A DNA stretch of 64,000 nt from Paragorgia papillata (GCA_035771165.1 JAWNZC010000473.1:5003001-5067000), one strand, 5' to 3'. Positions 37,605-51,400 are shown, numbered from the stretch's first letter. A program made the numbers and translations. Notes: a model not told the origin generated them from the sequence alone.

Positions 37605-39602
37605 AAAATAAGGTAATTACAGACCCCCCTATTAGGGTGAAAAACATTTTCTCGCCAATTCGATTTTCACGCATTAAGTCCTCAGTTGTTAAAATTTGTC
37701 TACGCTCCTGAATCATGTGCACGTAGTCTAAGTTCCACTTTCATTGAATATAATCATCTATCTCGTCATCCATGTCCGAACCGCTAATTTCTCCCCCGAG
37801 CTCTTATTCCGATTCCTCATCCGTTGCATTTATACAATCCACACAGGAGCAGATATCAGTACACTCATAGCCACTGGAAAGGGAGAGGGCTGTGAAAGTG
37901 GGCGTGACTGAGATTTATGTTATTGTTTGCCAAATTCAAGATCACGTGACGTTGAACCTGCATGATTGAGCACTAAAAAGCAAGATTTTACATTAGAGCA
38001 GCGAGGCGCGTACCTACAAGTGCTACAACGAAGTTCTTCCGTGATGGTTTCGATATAAATTCCACTTCATTTGGACATTATATGCATAGATGGTCCCTCA
38101 TGAAAACTCCCTTTGCAAAGAATATTTAATAAAGTGCAGTAAATTCGAATAAACGATCAATGGTCGGACCGAACACGGTGAGAGCCGAGGTAAAATAATG
38201 ATACAATACTGTTTTGCCAACAGTACAACTAAAACTAAAATGCGCTTTTGTCTTAATATGAATGGTTGTGCTAAATTATATGTCGTAAGTTGAGTTGCCT
38301 TCATTGAATATTAAATGCACTAAATGTCTGGTGTATTGCGTTTCATAAACAACGGTGAGGACTGGCAATTGTCGTATGCGTATCAGTTTATTAGAATAAC
38401 TAAAGTATTAAGAAACATTGCCATCTGACAACAAAAGTGCAAAACTCCGATTTAATAATGGCACGGAGACGACAAATGCTTTTCGACTGCGTTGTTCCTT
38501 GGTTTTCTTTTATTAATAATTTGTAGACATGCGGCGATTTATGATAATTTCAATTTATTCACACTATTTTTAATACTTTAATACAATGAAAAATACAAAG
38601 TTTACATAGTGATACATAAATAAATCAGAGTTAAATATAAAACAAAATATTTTATGAAAGAATATACATACGTGAGAGTGTAATTAAAGTATAAAGCTTT
38701 CGAGTTTAATCACTGCCTTGACATATTAATAAGTTGGGGATCAGCAGAGGATGAAATATTAAGATCGTGTCGAAGTAAGAAAATAGACATTGTATAATAC
38801 GAGAATGGAATTCAGATCAACCTTGGTGACTTAATATTTTTTACATTGAAACAGAAAGGGTTTTTAAATCACTGGGAATATTTTCCCAGATTTTTGTAGC
38901 TGAGAATCTTATAAATGTTTGTTTACAATAATTAGTCCGGCGGGGAGAAAATAGTTCGCGCTACGGCTAATTTGCTCACAATGCCAGAGTGTGAATTATT
39001 TGAGTGAGCCATGCACGAGTTAGCGCTTGATACGATGTGTAATGTTCAAGGGATGATCATTTTAATGTCACGATAAAGTCCATCATGAAACCGAACGCCG
39101 ATCATCTACACAACGATGCACCACCATATATATTTGTTTACGCCTTATTTGAGAAATGCGCGACTTAAAAACTCTCACGGTCCTGTTAAAACCAATCCGA
39201 TCTTTTTGAGGTGATTTCTTTGTGCACACAATCATATTATTGAATAAACTAATATCTAAAATTAACGCAGAATCAATGTAAAATATAAAATTTGTCATAA
39301 AAATGACGGACTACAGTATACACTATAACAGCACTGTCGCTGTCTTAAAGTTCGTAGGTCGTCAAAAACCGAATTCCTACCGAATTTTGTTAACGAAACA
39401 CAAGGGTACTCCTTTGGACTTGTAAATATCATGTTTCTTGTGGATTTTTAGAAGTCACCATAACCGACATCGTGCAGTTTAACGAAGAACAAGGTTATAA
39501 TCTAATGTAAGCCATATGAAAGAATACACTGGCCATGCCGGTTCAAGATCACGTGACGCTCAGGCGTGAAATTTTTAACATCAAACCGGAAGTTCTATTG
39601 TT
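37605..39602. other. Central spacer of the transposon, with a remnant of the CXC gene end
   Basis: Mostly AT-rich non-coding DNA. At about 37,828-37,912 the + strand reads a short frame ending ATGKGEGCES, close to the C-terminal ATGKGEGCETP of the minus-strand CXC gene. A 30-bp stretch (37,868-37,897) is the exact complement of 39,614-39,643. This is an inverted leftover of a second gene copy. Confidence 0.6.
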
Positions 39603-41795
39603 TCAGAGCGGAGTTTCACAGCCCTCTCCCTTTCCAGTGGCTATGGTACACTTAAGTTGAGCTTTCTTGCAAGAACATCGCAGTGTTTTGCAACCAGTCT
39701 TACAAGTGCATTGAACACACTCCAACAGCGAATCAGGTGCTGGAGGACGGGTCATCCACACGATCTCTAACTGTCCATCAGACACTTGCCACGCATTTCC
39801 ATTTGGAGGAGGAATAACCATTTCAGCATCGAGACATTGATACCATATAGCTGATTGATAATTTGCACGTAGTATGTATTGGAGTAGACTGTCGCTCGTC
39901 GGAGGTAATACGTCATCGGAACACTTTCCCAATTTAAATAGCAAGAACCTGCATTTGTTAACGTTCTCTGACTTCTTGTCGCCATACAACAGGCAAACGA
40001 ACCTGTTCAGCTGGGTCATTGCTTCGTACAACATTTTATGGCACATAACAGACCTGTTGTAGTGCTTGCCAGACAAAACACCGTTAATGGACCCCTCTTT
40101 AACAATGCCAGATTCTATAAACACATCTTGCAAGACACAAAAAAAATTTAAAAATCAATACTGGTACATACATGGCTTATCAAGACACTTGGATGTATTT
40201 CGTCAGAACAGATCCACAAGACATACTGCAGTTTTTAGGGATGCATCCTTCTTGCATCTAAATTCATAATTAATCAACATGACATAATGCTGAAACAGAA
40301 AGTTCTGTACTACTGTAAACTGCTTAAATTAATTCGGCTACTCATGGCAGAAAGGTAGCACATGCTGGCATGGAACTCACCATGGCGAACAACGAGCCGG
40401 TCATAAAAGACCTGATCCTTCCATCTGATATGTTGCACCTTAGCGTATACAGCTTCATCAAAAACAATAACAGCGTGTTGCAATTGTAATTTATCAATAA
40501 TAGAAATACATGTCTTCAGGACTTGCTGGATTGTAGAATACTCAGTTGGAGAAGCATCCACAATTGGAAGGTAACCAATTCTTGACACAGCAGGAATTTT
40601 GTGTAGATTAAGTAATGTGTTGAATCCAGTCCAGCCTGGCCAAGGGTCTTCTTCACTGGTAGCAAATATCTTAATCAAAACATAGCGGCTAAATCTAGTT
40701 TATAAGCTGTGATATTTGCATGTTTTTTGGCCACAAGTTCCATCACTGGAAGATCTAATGCACCACCATCAAATTTGGGTGTCTTTTTTGCACCAATATT
40801 ATAAGGTATAATGCTAGGGACATGCACAGTTATAGTGCGTTGTGTCTTCTTTATTGGCACTGTATGTTCCACTGGAAGTTCTAAGCTGGACTGGCTATGA
40901 GGTATCAGTTTCTGGATGATGATGCCATTAGTAACATGTGTCTGCTTGGTAGACTCTTCCCCAAAATCAATGTTATCATAGACAAGGTTAATATGCTCTT
41001 TATGCAAAAATTCTCTTGGGATGATGTTGGATGTGTTGATTGTTAACTGGGCAATAGCTGAGTCATACGCCATAGTTGATGATAGAGAAACACAATGTCC
41101 AAGTCCACATAATATGTTGATTAAACCTGAACAACCTGATATCTGCCTAACAGCCATAGCAAGTGACAGAGACTTTGGTGTTTGCATTCTCCCTCTACTA
41201 AAAATATTAACCAAATCTTTGCAGATAGAGAAAATCTTGATGGCATCTTTCTTTAGTACTTTTACATACTCTGTTTGCTCAGGTTCGTCAGAAAAGCGAA
41301 GGACCCATGCCACAAAATTAAACAGGATTGGTGACACCAGATTTTCCACTCTTTCACAAGTGATATCAGAAGCTCTAGGAGGCCATGTCTCATACCATTT
41401 GACATATTTTTTCCCTTGCAATTCAGTTCTTAAGGTTAGTGCAACATTATAAAATGCTTTCAATGTGGCACTTTCTTGTATGTTGCTTCTGATCCCGAGC
41501 AACTTGCACCTGCCTCATCATCACTTTCCATTGACGAACACTGTGAAGTGTCCCCACCAGCTGCAATTTCAATCACACTACTTTGTTTCACATCATGAGC
41601 ATAAACAATCTCACTTTTATTGCGAGCTTTGGGGGTATGAAAAACAAGTTGGGGAAACCGTTTTTGCATAATTTTTTTCAAGCAGAAGGTTCTATAATTT
41701 GATGTATCAGCATTTTCCACTTGTTCAACTGTTTTCACAAACTCTTCTTTAATCTTTTTCATATAAAAAATATTATCTTCATTAATTATTTTCAC
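39603..41795 (-). pseudogene. Transposon gene with C-terminal CXC (tesmin/TSO1-like) domain, broken
   Basis: Four consecutive minus-strand frames read as one protein: 41795-41460, 41502-40675, 40678-40310 and 40133-39603. Frame changes occur near 41,465 and 40,676. The last gap (about 180 bp) may be an intron, since TTTTGTGTCTTGCAAG precedes the final exon. The second part is a helical region (YVKWYETWPPR, QISGCSGLINILCGLG). The third has the conserved-looking AVIVFDEAVYAKVQ and FHASMCYLSA. The last part carries GVLSGKHYNR and the CXC domain CTCKTGCKTLRCSCKK. Similar proteins are multicopy in aquatic invertebrates. A transposase-like or DNA-binding role is inferred. Confidence 0.6.
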
Positions 41796-41816
41796 TTTAA
41801 CAAACTCTTCACAGAA

Positions 41817-42873
41817 TTTATACTATTGTGAAGTTATATTGACATTGTAGATTAAGGCCCTGTTTACATAGAGGTAAGGTGACCCTTCTAGAAGGGTTGC
41901 CCTAGCAGAAGGGTCACCCTAGTCCGAGTGTTTACATGATGTAGACCAGTGATCTTTCTAGCAGGGCTGACAATTCTAGCAAGGTCACCCTACATTTGCG
42001 TGGCCACCAAACAAATTGATATTGGTGGACCAAACAAAGAGTTTTTAATATTTTCGAAAGAGGTCACCTGTTAGATAGACTGAGGCATATGGTCAGCCAT
42101 TGTTGTTGACAATGCATTGAACGAGCGCTAGTTTTGACCTCTAATTGCCACTGAAACGTGACCCATCTGGGAGGGTTACCCTACCAGAGCCATTTGTATG
42201 GCTTAAGTAAACAAAAAGATAGTCTTGCCGCCAACCTCGTAGAAGGGTCACCCTACCTCCATGTAAACAGGGCCTTAAAGTTAGGGAAGACTTGTCTATT
42301 TTTACTTGTCTTAAAAAAACTGGGGGGGGGCTTCAGCCACCCAAGGCCCTTTGGTTTACGCCCCTGTGATGCTGGTACGAAACAATGACAGCAAATTACA
42401 AAACATTGTTTTGTTTAGATTGTGTGCAGACGGTGCCATTTAACTTTTGTGCCTTTTCAAAAATGTTAATACAATGAGTCCTACAAACGAAGGTTACTAC
42501 GTTTAAAGACGTGAATAAATGACCACGAATCGTACTAAAAAAAATTCAATTTGTTGTATATTACATGAAGTCTCACGGGAAAAAATAAAGCCGCGCAGAT
42601 CCCCCCTGTCAAGAGGCTGGAAACAGTATCTATATCGTATATTACATGAAGTCTCCTGAGGAATAATGGCGGATTTCTAGTTTATGGCGAGTGGAGATTT
42701 TTGAAATTCAAACGTTAAATATGAAAAAACTGCAGGTTTTTGCAAGTGACAACAAGTGAATCCGTCTTCTGTGAGTAAAAGTCTATATATTTTGAAATTT
42801 TCAAGTAGTGCCCGGATGTGGGCAACGAAAATCGTTTTCTAAGCGACTTTTGGGGCAACAGATTACGGCCTAT
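41817..42873 (-). repeat. Internal inverted duplication, right arm
   Basis: Partner of 36,557-37,604. It begins 22 bp upstream of the CXC gene start, so it includes that gene's promoter region. The left arm is therefore probably a copy of promoter-side DNA. Confidence 0.9.
41856..42274. mobile_element. TTAA MITE, right-arm copy
   Basis: Same element and same flanks as the copy at 37,149-37,566, in inverted orientation, between TTAA at 41,852-41,855 and 42,275-42,278. Confidence 0.75.
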
Positions 42874-42879
42874 AAGCCA

Positions 42880-44220
42880 AAAGACCGGAATCAAACAATT
42901 AATTTAAGAATGCGATGTGCCCAACTGTATAGATCAGTGGACGTGCCTATATAGTTGAACAATATATTTTCACTCACAGAAAACTCGGGGTAATGATTCA
43001 AATAAGTTATCCTGGCATTCACAGGATTAATCAGAATGAGTTTATTATTTTCTATGATATAGGGTTATCTAATTTGGGCAATTGGGCCTACATTTGCCTA
43101 CAACTAAAAATCTTGTATTAATTTTACAATATAATTAGTTTTGTGACTATACCTTTGCCAAGATGCTTTTTTTTAAGCCAGTTTACAAATGTTATCCGCC
43201 ACATCGTTGTGAAGTTTAACATATATATTAGCTTGATTTGTTTTGACTTTATATAAACATCAAACACTGGCCTTGTTGATCTACTTGTATAGTACACACT
43301 GATAGTACAGTATTAGTTCTGCCACAATTTTCATAACATACAGAAGTCAGAGAACAGATTAAAAATTTATCATTATATAGTACATTTATACAGAATCAAA
43401 CTACACAAGACAAAATACACTCATGAATTGTAAACATTTTCTTTAATCAAATCATTGACAAAGTTTGAAAACTATAAATGACACAGTTCAATTATATTCT
43501 GTATTAAGTTGTCATGTTGCTTCACCTTTATTGTTCTTCATTCATTGTTGCTTCATTTTAAACTACCTACAACATAACATACAAATATCACATTCAATTT
43601 TACAGATACTCGCAAACAATTTTTTCATCAAAATGACAGGGAGTAAAATAGCTCAGCTGTTAATAAGAAACAATGTTGACAACTTAATTTCTTAAATACA
43701 TGACTTGGACACTGGGCATGGAGTTTAATAAAATAAACTGGCTCGTTCTTGTTATGATGCATGCTACAGTTTACTTCTATGGAAGCACCAAACATTGTAA
43801 GTATTACAAACTTATAGAGTATTAACATGCTCCTATGTTGCCAAAGAAATATGCTGCTTGTCGAAATCTACTCACAACTCTACAAGCCAATCTATCTTCT
43901 GTGCCATAATTTTACACGTCCTTCGGCTTTTTTAAAATGATCTACTCGATTGTGAACATTCCACAATTACAGTATTATCTCACATTTGTATCCTACAAAT
44001 CAGTTTATTAACCACCGGCCGTTTACAATGTTGGGTTTCCCGTTTCCTTGGTAAATAACCCTTCGGGAGCTCTCCGTCCCCTTCGAAATTTCGTCAAAAT
44101 ATCAAGTTATCTACTTACGATTCAGTTTCCCTTCACGTTCTTAGGTCCTCCATAGTTCCACGATGTGTCCCGTTGCTTGAAATACCAAAATGGATTTGTG
44201 TTGTTCGTCTATTTCGTGAT
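42880..44220. other. Right non-coding part of the transposon
   Basis: AT-rich; only short frames and no counterpart in the left half. Nothing recognised. Confidence 0.6.
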
Positions 44221-44500
44221 TATATGCGAAAACAACGAATTCACAAAAGTAAAATATAGCAACTCACTCCTCATGGTGGGACCATCCAATATGGCGTCGC
44301 TTACAATTAGGGCGTAACTTCCGGCTTCAATTTCTGAAGGCGCTCAGATAATAGATGCTCCATCCAGTCTCTTATATAGATCAGTGAATAATTCCATGTC
44401 CTACATAACCCAAGTACTTCATGAAAGCCTTACCACAACACACAACCTAACCTAAGGATGGCAATTCGTGTAAATAGGACATGGACGTATAACCGAGGAG

Positions 44501-45417
44501 AAGACCCTGGCAAAGGCTGGTCATGTGACACCAATAATTTTGGAATATTTTCAGAGTGACTCACACTGTACCGGGGGGCGCGGTAAGGTATAGTTGGCTT
44601 GCTTATGTAAAACTATTCAGCGAACTATTTAGACACTCAAGAATAACCAAACCGTACAAATAACAAGACATACTCTTAACAAGTTTATCAAATCAGTTAA
44701 AGACCGTGTTTAGTAAGAAGGTCTGCACTACAACATATTTGTTTTATTATGCAAGCAAGAAGTGTTTATTTCGCTTTCTGGACTTTCCGAATCTAATTTA
44801 AAAAGTTTAGAAATATACAAAGTCAAAGTCTTCAGTGCTGATCTATAATGTTCGTCGATCGTATTGTTGTTGATCGAATATTTGTATTAAAGTCGAGATT
44901 AAAGTACAACCTCAAAGTCAACGAGGACAGCAGATTCGATTTCGAATATGCCGTTTGAGTATAAATCGACAGATACAACAATTAAATTTCCACAAACCCC
45001 AAACGTGTGCACAAGAAACATAAATGTACTATACTGGACGGTAAATAAACTTCCAACAATCATCAGCATTCGAATATTTTAAGTGTATATTATTAGCAGT
45101 ACCTGTATAAACCACAGTAATTCTATTGAAAGCGGATTTCTGTTTATCCGTTTATGATCGTTCGTCGCCTTCGGCTTCATTTCTGGCGATTAACGGCAAC
45201 AAATATGTATTATCCAGCAAATGTCGTAAATTTTGAAATATACAAACTGTGATTTAATAACGTTACAGGATTTGCAACAACCTTCTACGTTTATAAGAAC
45301 CGAATCAACCGCTCCCCCCAGGACGTGACGGCCGAAGCTCAAATTATCCACTTGACCAAATACTCCAAGAATCTTGGAGTATTTTGGAATCACGTGACCA
45401 GCCTTTGCCAGGGTCTT
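44501..45417. mobile_element. Inverted-repeat element of 0.9 kb
   Basis: AAGACCCTGGCAAAGGCTGG at the left and its complement at the right, extending about 40 bp with mismatches. No coding capacity and no clear target duplication. The base sequence right of it (GGTAATAATTCCATGTC) resembles the joined flanks of the 8.27-kb transposon, GGTAATAATTC and AATAATTCCATGTCC. Confidence 0.55.
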
Positions 45418-48037
45418 GGTAATAATTCCATGTCACAGAATAAATATTGAGCAGAAGGCCCACTCAGGGGTACGAAGTGTCCTCACTTTTTTAGTGCGCA
45501 TGTCACACGCCGCCATGTTGAAAGCAAGTAAACTCCAGCGGATCAACAAGGAACAACATGGCGGAAAACGAAGTCGAGTCACCAAAACGGCTCTACTTGG
45601 AAAGCTTTTTGGACGATTTCCATTTAACTTTGATATTTTACAAATGAAAGGTAAGCGACCACTTTACTTGCGGTTAGAAGGCATACAAACACGTTTTCGC
45701 GTAGAATTTAGCTACTTTTGAGCGATGACCTGCCCACTCCTCAATGACTGAAGTACGTCAGTCGGCTACGGTATCTCGGTACATATTTCAAATTACAGAG
45801 AACTTTTATGAAGAGTTTTTAATCATTTGACATCAGTTACATATTTTTAATTGAGAATTGCACAGTGTGTAAACCGTGCTCTTGTTTTTATGAATATTTT
45901 AAGGATATTATAATATGCGCACGAGGGCTCACTCACTCCAAATTTGTTACATGTAAATTGATGAAGTATTTTAGTCTGGTTCAGTTCAATGGGTAAAAAT
46001 ACCAATTCCGCAGAATTCCATCTTTATGTGTTTGTTTACCTTCTTCTAGTAACGTTCTTACTCCAATTGTTTGTCTGTTGTATTAAGTGAATTGTGATTG
46101 AAGACATTGAACAAGATTTATTTTTGTCATTAACCTACCATGGCTAAAGAAAGTTGATACACTTGACAAGCTGTTGAAATGTTGATTTGACTTTGTTCTT
46201 TTCTTGTAATTTTAGTAAATAATTTGTTTGGTTGTGTGTGTATTTGGACATGACAACTTAATGAATGAAAATCAGAAGCTTCCATCAGAAAAGACACAGC
46301 TTGATGCCTGAATTGATGGAGACTTTTATAAAACTCGCATGTTTTTGATTCACTTGTTTCACTTTTAAAGTGCCATTAATAGTCGAACTTTATTTGAGTA
46401 TTGTTGTATTACTGGATTTAAAAAAACAAAAACTGATAATAAACACCACCTAAAACTATTCAAGTGTATATGTGTTGTCAGTTGTGATTGCGATGATGTA
46501 ATATTACTGCAGTACATATTAAAACTATCTGTTTCTGAAAGTCTCAAAACCCACACCTGTATTTGCTAGAGTATCAAAGGCTTGCATAGTGTACATTTCA
46601 TTTAAAAGCATTATTTTAAATATGTCAAGTTGATGTGTAGATGATAAATTGCAAAAATGTTGACAGCTGTTAACAGAAACAGCTGTTGGAAATGTGTTCC
46701 AAATTCTTAATGTAGATTAACTTAGGTATAAACCGTCCACCCTATAATAGAGGATGTACTGAGTACATTTGAGATACATTTAAGCATTTGCATTATTTAT
46801 ATACATATTGCATACCCCATATACCTGACTGTGTTTACCACTGACTACAAAACGTTTTTGCAAACAAGTTACAATGTTAACCAAACCCAATAAGTTTTAA
46901 ACATTTATTTCACATATACAGTACAAAATGGGTAAAGGGCAGTTCTTTTGACCACTAAATTTTACTGTTACAAGCTCTGTGTACACAAGGTGCAAAATTA
47001 AGAAAATGTATTATTACCAGTTGCCCACCACAGGACAAATAGTAGTAACTGGTCCTTTATTATTTTACTGGCCAACACCCTATTAATTAAATTAACCAGT
47101 AGACCAATTAATTCTTTATTTATTATAAAGACATGAAATTAACACCTTTTTGTTCTTAAACATGAAGTAAGTAGAAAGTCTTTTGTTCAAAATGTTTACA
47201 CTCAGTATGCCTGAAGCTGCTGAAGAACATTTGCCACTATTCCTGTGTCAGTGGCCAGTGCTGTGAAGAATCCCTTCTTGATTTTCTACAGTTCATTGTT
47301 TCTTAAGATTTCATTTCAAATCTATTGTCTCAGCTAAAAAAAGGAGAGAAACTATGTGAAGGTTGCACATCTATAATCTAAACCTCCATCTAAGCAACAA
47401 ATCATGAAATATTTAAAAAGCTTAGGGAACAAAACTCAAGACAAACTGTCCAACCTAGAGAATTAAGATACAGTAGGCCATATTTTCAAGCTAACTATAT
47501 ATGCGTTCATTTTATAGTAAAATAAAGTAAAATACCTAGACTTCAACACTAAGGACCTGATATTTCAGGTTAATCTTTTTATCAGCAGCAACGTTTACAA
47601 ATATTAAATGAAATTGGAGAAATACTGGCACTTGTTTGTCAGCCTTCAACAAATATGTCAAATCATAATTGCCTACAATCCGTCCAAATAGAGAGCTATA
47701 GAATTGCTTCGTTCTTCAAAATTGCTTGTCCGATTAAGATAGAACAACCAATACGTGTAATTTTATCATTATACTTTAGATTTAAACTGTTTTTAAATAG
47801 TTTCCTCACTTATTTATTCTTGAAAGTACAACTTCAAAAGTGGACGGGTAGCTCCGGCCGGACCAATTAACAAGATAATGAAATCGTAAATTTCCCATTC
47901 AAATTTCGTTAAATATCTTCCTTACCATAATAAATTTGATTACTTACCTTCACTTTCAATGTACTATCCGTCCCAAGAAATATTACCACCAAAATGTTGA
48001 GTTATAGCCATTTAAACGATCAGAACGCACTTTTCGG
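45418..48037. other. Gene-poor region
   Basis: AT-rich with short frames only. A Kozak-like start (CAACATGGCGG at about 45,555) reads MAENEVESPKRLYLESFLDD, but meets a stop two codons before a GTAAGC donor. A first exon here is possible but not supported. Nothing else recognised. Confidence 0.5.
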
Positions 48038-48058
48038 CCAGACTGGAATCTTTGTAGT

Positions 48059-48082
48059 GCGCGGAGAAGATCTTCTCCGCGC
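48059..48082. repeat. 24-bp perfect palindrome in the left terminus
   Basis: GCGCGGAGAAGA followed directly by its complement. The right terminus has only one half (TTCTTCTCCGCGCC at about 51,768-51,783). Confidence 0.9.
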
Positions 48083-48404
48083 CATTTCTTGCGAAGTCAT
48101 CCGCATCCGCACCAAAACTATAAACTGTGTGTCATCCGCGGTCCAATTTATGTCTTTTGGGCTTAATCCGCGCATACGTTACTAATTTACGTTACAAATA
48201 GTGTAAGGCAAATCCAAATCAACTTTGAACGTTAACTTAGTATTAAATATATATCCCATAAGAATGATAAGATGAAGTACTTCTTTGACAGTTTCATTCC
48301 GCTGACCGGCACTGACTGTTTTATCTTCGGAACTCACTGGGTTAGCATGTAAATTGGCAAATCAGTTAATACAGTACTGTCAGTACTGACAGTACTGTTC
48401 AGTT

Positions 48405-51400
48405 ATGGAACCCGAACCTCAGGAACCTTGTCTTGAACTAGAATTACAATTACCAATACCATTAAATAAACAGTGCTGCAAATGCAAAGGTAGCTGCGAG
48501 TCTCACGTTTGCAATTCCTGTCGGAGACCTTGCCATCCGTTTTGTGGTACAGCAATTGAAGAGGGCTATGGTGCCAGTGTGACGTGTCCAGATTGTGAAA
48601 ATCCTGTAAAAATTTCAGGTAAATATAGAACGAAATAATATAAACTGTCACTGATTTTTATTTTTGAAATTGTTTTTATCGTCTTTGCAGCAAACAGTTT
48701 GAATTGAAGGGGGTAACTACTAACTTGGCCAAGGGTCCAAGGCTGCCCACAGTGGCCAGTGTTTGTTACTAGTATTTATAGTTAGTATTTTAAAGTAACT
48801 CTGTAACTATTATGTATGTTATTGTATGTATCTATTTTTAGTATTCTAATTATTTTTTTATTTTATTTTTTTATTTTTATTTATTTATTTATTTATTTGT
48901 TTGTTTATTTATTTGTTTATTTATTTACTTAATTGTAATTTTAACTGTACAAAGTAATAAAATGTATTTTATTTTTGAGGAGAAAAAACAGGAAGCTCAG
49001 GAGCCATACCAAAAACTAATGAAAAGACAGTCGCTTTAAAGACTAATGAAGAAAATGGTATGTGCTATTAATCGTATCTTCTGGATTTCGAAAAATATTT
49101 GTGCTTACAAGTTTTAGAGTGAAGCCTTCATTCAGTTTGTTGACGGTCAAAAACGTTTAAAAAATAACAGCTTAACATTGGTAACATTGCTTAACTCACT
49201 AGTTTTGCATAAGCTGTTTCCCACAGACTTCTTCCTGTATTATTTAATGAAATTTACAATTCCTTAACAGCATTTAGTGCAATGATGAATTGGAGCAAAA
49301 GAAGAGCACAGGCAGAGGCTGATGTTGTCAAACGAAAGCGAACGAAAGGCGGTCATGAAAAAACTAAGGCTGCACTATGTATGTCCTGCTACAACAAGTA
49401 TAAAGAGCATGGTAAAGGGAAGTTCTGGCTGTCAAGGTTCAACCCATCAACAACAAGAATCCATTTGGATAAAATGCACAATGGAAATTTGGTTGACATT
49501 TTTAGCGAAGATGATCCTCGAGCTGCAGATGCAGCCAAAGATTATAGGAGATTAGAAAGGTAAATACAAGAATATTTGTATTTGCTGAAAGCTAGGCATG
49601 AAGACCATACACGCATTCAACAAATTTCTTTCTATACAATCTTTTGCAGTAGTTCCTCTGTTCAAAGCACTTCATTGGAAAAAACTGTAAGTACCAAGAC
49701 CAAGTTCCTGACAGTGGACTTGACAAACAAGTGTAAAGATGATGAATTTTCAAGCAAGAGAGATCAGGTTGTGGAGTTCAGTGATGGAGAAGATATAAAT
49801 ATAGATACGCAATCCACAGACACCCAGGATATAGAAATACCTACTAGTCAAAACACTACCCCATCTAGTCAGAGCACCATGAGACAGGTGTCCATTGACA
49901 AATGTGTAAATGGCGACAATCATCCAGACCAAACGAGTCAGTCGCTTCTGACGAAAAGTGACCTACAGTCTATTGCCAAATTAATAGCAGAAAATGTTGC
50001 TGACAATCTTGGACATGGAACGAAAACGAGTAGCATAAGTGTAGAAACTGGGCATCATGGACATGCACCTGGATCAAAGGCATCTAACATAGATGAGCTT
50101 CTGGTGCAAGAAAAAGATGTTCAGTTGGTCAAAGAAGGCAATTCGCGCCTAATTCGTTGTAGAATTTGTGACGAGTTTATAAAGTCATCGCATGGTTTAT
50201 GGGGAGCTTATGGCGGTAAGATTGGAGGTTCGCTGAGCAAAGGTTTGGATCTGAAGAGTAACTTCAGTCTATATGAAGAAGGACACAATGATACTTGGTT
50301 CAGGTTAAAGAGCAGAGTGCTTTCGCATTTATACTCGAGAGAAAGCAAGACGCACATGGACGCATTAGCTTGGTGGCGACACACCAGACCTGCAAGAAAG
50401 AGAGAGAAGCTTGTTGTTGAAAATCTAGTCAGAACCGCCCTTGGTGTCGTAAAGAAGAAGTGTGCTGCTATGCAATATGAAACGGCCCTTGCCGAACTCT
50501 TTTCTGCTGGGGCTGACGTCGGGGACTTTGGTCATAGTAGGAAACTGTTCAATGATATAATCAAGGTTGCTAGCCGTTACATCGATAAAGAACTGGAGAA
50601 GTTTCTTTCAACGCCAATGTCAAACACAGCAATGCCTCCACATGTTTACATAACAGCTGACAAGAGCACTAACCATCGAGTTCAAAATCAAATAACAGTC
50701 ATTGTTGCAGTGGTTGAAGGAAAAAGAAAAGCTATTCCTCTTTCTCTCAAACCGGTGTATATCAACGCTGAAGGAACTGGTGGAAACGCCATCGAACTTT
50801 CAGAGAAAAATATTTGAAGATCTAGAGGAGCATACCGGAATCCGCAAAGATTCGGAAAGATTGTTGCAAATTCAGGGGAAAGTATTCGATGGCCAATACT
50901 TATGCAAACCATTCACTCATGCGATGAATCAGCCGATGTTCAAGCTTCTGGACGGTGATCCTTTTACTAGTTCTGAGCTATGGTGGCCCTTGCAGTGGGA
51001 TCCCGCTCATCTCCTTGATCTTGTTTTCAAGGCACACAAGGAAGATGCATTAGTATCCAGATTGATTCAAAGAACAAATCTGATCCACAACACATTCAGT
51101 CATGGCAAAATGCATAGTGTAGCAAAAGCCACTGCTGAAGAGCTGAAACTACCCTTCAGGGTAACAGTTTCTTTCTTTATCCACTCTCAGTATGAGAGCA
51201 AGAATTGATAGCTGTTTTCCGGCAACCATCCAGTGTCAAAGACCAGTTAAAGAAATTGCAGCTTTGTATCTGAAAGGAGACAATGCTTTAGGTCTTAAAC
51301 GCCATCACATTCCGGTATACAAAGATTCAAGATCTGTCGGCCAAGATAGCAAGGGAATGTCCATTGTAATATCAAGGCATGCTAATGCTGCAGCACCATT

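Larger units (their letters stand above)
36117..44386. mobile_element. DNA transposon of unassigned superfamily (8,270 bp) with CXC-domain gene
   Basis: Ends match as imperfect inverted repeats over about 135-165 bp, starting CACTGATCTATATAAGAG at the left and its complement at the right. Flanked by AATAATTC at 36,109-36,116 and 44,387-44,394. Inside are a minus-strand multi-part CXC-domain gene and a 1-kb internal inverted duplication. The 8-bp duplication would fit hAT- or P-like elements, but the encoded protein shows no hAT signature, so I leave the superfamily open. Confidence 0.75.

Noticed and set aside
45557..45650. Possible host first exon starting MAENEVESPK
   Set aside because: Good Kozak context, but a stop lies two codons before the GTAAGC donor, so the exon cannot be used as read.
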